Below, piece after piece: positions 61,401-64,000 of a stretch of DNA of 64,000 nucleotides. The notes under the pieces were generated by a model. The model was not told where the DNA came from. It searched no databases and saw nothing but the letters and a program-made list of their open reading frames with translations. Origin of the DNA: Todiramphus chloris collaris. Its lineage: Eukaryota > Chordata > Aves > Coraciiformes > Alcedinidae. The translations under genes were made by a program, and so were the position numbers. Where the stretch lies: the NCBI GenBank assembly GCA_025345505.1, contig JANVCC010000073.1, positions 9,614,887 to 9,678,886 of the forward strand, read 5' to 3'. How positions within the stretch are numbered: position 1 is the stretch's first letter; the number at the start of each line of letters is the position of its first letter.

Positions 61401-64000
61401 CTACTGGGCTGTTTTGCAGGCATGACTTCTAGTTACATTGTAGAATTACATTTTCTGAGATGTAAATTTTTTCTTTCTCAAATTCCTCACTGCTACAGTG
61501 ATCACAAGAACATCTGTGCTGGGAAAAGCAGCACCGGTCAGGTAGAATAGGTGACCGTAATTTTCATCTCTTTGTGTCTAGATACAATGACTTGGCCCTA
61601 TAAGCAGTAGGAGTGCCAGGGGACTATCAGGGCGAACCTTCTCCTCTCAGCAGACATCACCAGAGCTGAACTAATGCAAATGCAATGGTGAGAGAGTGGA
61701 AGAAGAATAGGTGAATCACTTCAGGCTGTGAAATAGACTATCTCATCTCCCAGTCATGGTAGTTCTTCCATCAGTTCATTAACAGCCTGCAATATCTTTA
61801 ACTGGCCAAATGCCTTGCAGATATTTCTATTTGTTGAATCAACCATGCAGAATATAAAAAAATCGTATCTCTTGGAAACCAAATTACAGGCAACTCTCAA
61901 GGGTCTGTGCTGTCAGTTAATGATAGTAGTGTTAAAAAAGATAACCACCTTCATTATATTCATGATTGCATTTTATGCCTTAACTTCATTTTCAAAGGCA
62001 AATACTCTTATAAGTTTTTCTTTTATAAGTTTATATGTTTGTTTCTGTATCAAGTTTGCAGCTGTAGAGCTGTATTGTTGCAGTTCCCATTCAAAATGAT
62101 GGGAGCATAAATAGAGTAGTGTAGTATTTCTGAGGTTTGAAGTAAATCCTACTTGTAAATCCTTGTCTTTCACTGTAGTAGAAACAACTAAATTGTGCCT
62201 ACCATACTAGGCATGATGTGTGAGATAGCTTTCATTTTGCCTGATGCTGTGGAAAGACTAAAAGTTTATACAGCTTGTATAGTGGACATAGGCTGTGTCA
62301 ATGTGCTATAACTCACACCCTTGAACATCAGAAACTGTGCAGAGAAGATGCATGTGTACACCAATGTCCAGAAATTTTGGGAATGCCTCTCTGTATATGA
62401 CTTAAACTTTCTGAGTTTATAGTGGCTTAAAAAGCAAATGAATCCCATCTGGTGTCAGAAACCAGGCTGGATGAAATAGCAAGCATGAAACCAAGGACAA
62501 TGGAGCTAACCACAGAGATTTCCAAAGAGTCAATTAAAATATGGTAAAAGAGACAGTCATTGTGTTTAGATTGAGGCTAGATAGCATATGTGGGCGGGTT
62601 AAATATGTGCTTATTAGGAGACTGCGTATGTGAAAAATAACTGGTGTTTCTAGGAGACAAGGTAGACATACAAATTATGACAAATGAAGAGAAGTCATTA
62701 CCATTTGCAGATGTGAACTGAATTACAGGAAAATACCTTGCATGCAAAAATAACATCATCCTAAATTTGCAGACAACCAGTAATCACAGTTCTCAGAGAA
62801 GTGACTTGCTGTACTTCTGGCAATGAATCCACCTCATCCAAACAGCACTGTTCATTAAAGTATTTAAGTAAACAGAAGAATTAGTCTGCTTTGAAAACCT
62901 CTAGACTATGGTTTCCAGTTTTCTTTGAGATTAATTTTTAAGTAAATTGACTAACTGTAATCTCCTAAGCTTTAGATAAAAGTGAAATGATCAAGAGAGG
63001 ACTTGATTGGGTACAGAATTTTTTTTGTAAAACTCTGTTACTAGGTAGCATAAACCCTGTATTCAGCAATTCTTCTATGATGAATTATAAGCATTCCAGC
63101 AGTCAAATGTATCTCAGTTTGGAGTGAGGCACCCCAAGCAAAGGAACAGTGACTTCACTTTAATAATGAGATAATGATGAACCAATTTGGTGTTTTCTTT
63201 ATTGACTTTCAGGTAGCCCTAAGCATTACTATTTAGGTTTACCAAAAGCATAGGAAAAAATGCTGCTGTGACTATTACTATATAACTTTTGCATGTGATA
63301 TAGCTTATTGAAACAACTTATGTTTCTGTTTGAGTAACTTATGAAGATCCTCTCTATGAAGATCTTGTGTGAATGGAATTGTAAGATCTCAGCAGCTGCT
63401 TCTCAATTTGAAATTGTGTTTCAGTTTTCATTAAAAGACTCGCATTGGAGACTAGAAGTTACTAACAGACTGTTGAAATGTCCAGCAGTGAGTGGCTTCT
63501 GTTTCCACAAACATTTAAAATGTCAGATGACAAATGTGAATATCTTCAAGACTAAGCGGTAAAGGCGCAGATTAGGGTGCTCAGTCATTTTATGTATTTT
63601 CAGCTGAGATAGAGTTGATGTAGGACAGCTTGATGACTGGCTGAAGCAATTGCAGATACTTTGTAATGAAAAAGCCAGTTGAAGTTCCAATACATAAAAC
63701 TGACTAAATACGGGGCCTTTTTTTTAAAAGAGTAATAGGTCTGGGAAATTTTACATTAGTCAGATTAACTTCAGTCTCAAGAAAAACAAAAGGAATACAG
63801 AAAGTTAGCTGTATAGCTTACTTTGCTTACTTGATTCTGTGTAGTCAACAGAGAAGGGTTTCACCGGAGAGTAATTCAATGCAGCAAAGCTAGGGCTTCT
63901 CTAAATTACTCTCTGATAAAGGCTGTCTTTCCTTTGACCCACAGAGTCTAAGGTGATTGGCCACTTAAATGGACCACCTGAATTTGTGCATTACAGATAT

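Larger units (their letters stand above)
50653..64000. other. About 13 kb without recognisable gene or transposon
   Basis: No supported coding region, RNA gene or transposon. The longest frame (minus, 61391-61047, 114 codons) has no recognisable domain. Listed elsewhere: a 20-bp duplication at 52890-52929, a purine-rich G tract at 57196-57230, a degenerate AT repeat at 58193-58271 and an inverted repeat at 58430-58465. Homeodomain-core-rich segments near 51.6-51.9 and 53.3-53.5 kb are noted as possible conserved non-coding DNA. Confidence 0.5.

Overview
This window looks like avian nuclear DNA (or a close CR1-bearing sauropsid). It is AT-rich and has no operon-like gene packing. It carries several CR1 LINE copies ending in the typical ATTCTGTGATTCT-like 3' tail, plus ERVL-type retroviral sequence. 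I found no intact host gene, tRNA, rRNA or CRISPR array. Most open frames of 60-117 codons resemble nothing I recognise and fit chance expectation for an intron or intergenic region. The order or species cannot be read from the sequence.

Layout: 1-3220 is unique sequence. 3221-10266 holds four CR1 pieces; the main one (4057-6405, + strand) keeps recognisable endonuclease-end and reverse transcriptase segments but is broken by stops and frameshifts. 10267-24174 and 24621-38558 are about 14 kb each with almost no recognisable transposon, separated by one minus-strand CR1 (24175-24620). They contain simple-sequence tracts, notably a T/G tract with two long G-runs near 15.5 kb and a poly(T) of about 97 nt at 38559-38655.

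The dominant feature is a complete but decayed ERVL-like provirus at 38831-45206. It has two LTRs of 279-280 bp that begin TGTC and end near GACA, flanked on both sides by the 5-bp direct repeat GAGGG. By hand count the LTRs differ at about 8% of positions. Between them lie a leader of about 720 bp with an intact 93-codon ORF, a broken gag with a Pro/Ala-rich tandem repeat and an Asn-Pro-Val-rich tail, an aspartic protease (DTGA), reverse transcriptase (YIDD), RNase H (TDGS), an integrase with HHCC and exact D-35-E spacing, and a polypurine tract. There is no env. The reading frame changes repeatedly and at least 16 in-frame stops are visible, so the copy cannot encode its proteins.

Downstream are two more CR1 pieces (46641-46815 minus, 47579-47990 plus) and a separate minus-strand solo LTR (50191-50652) with a perfect TGACGTCA site next to a TATA box. 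50653-64000 is unique AT-rich sequence with several homeodomain-motif-rich stretches that could be conserved non-coding elements. That is a guess until aligned to other genomes.
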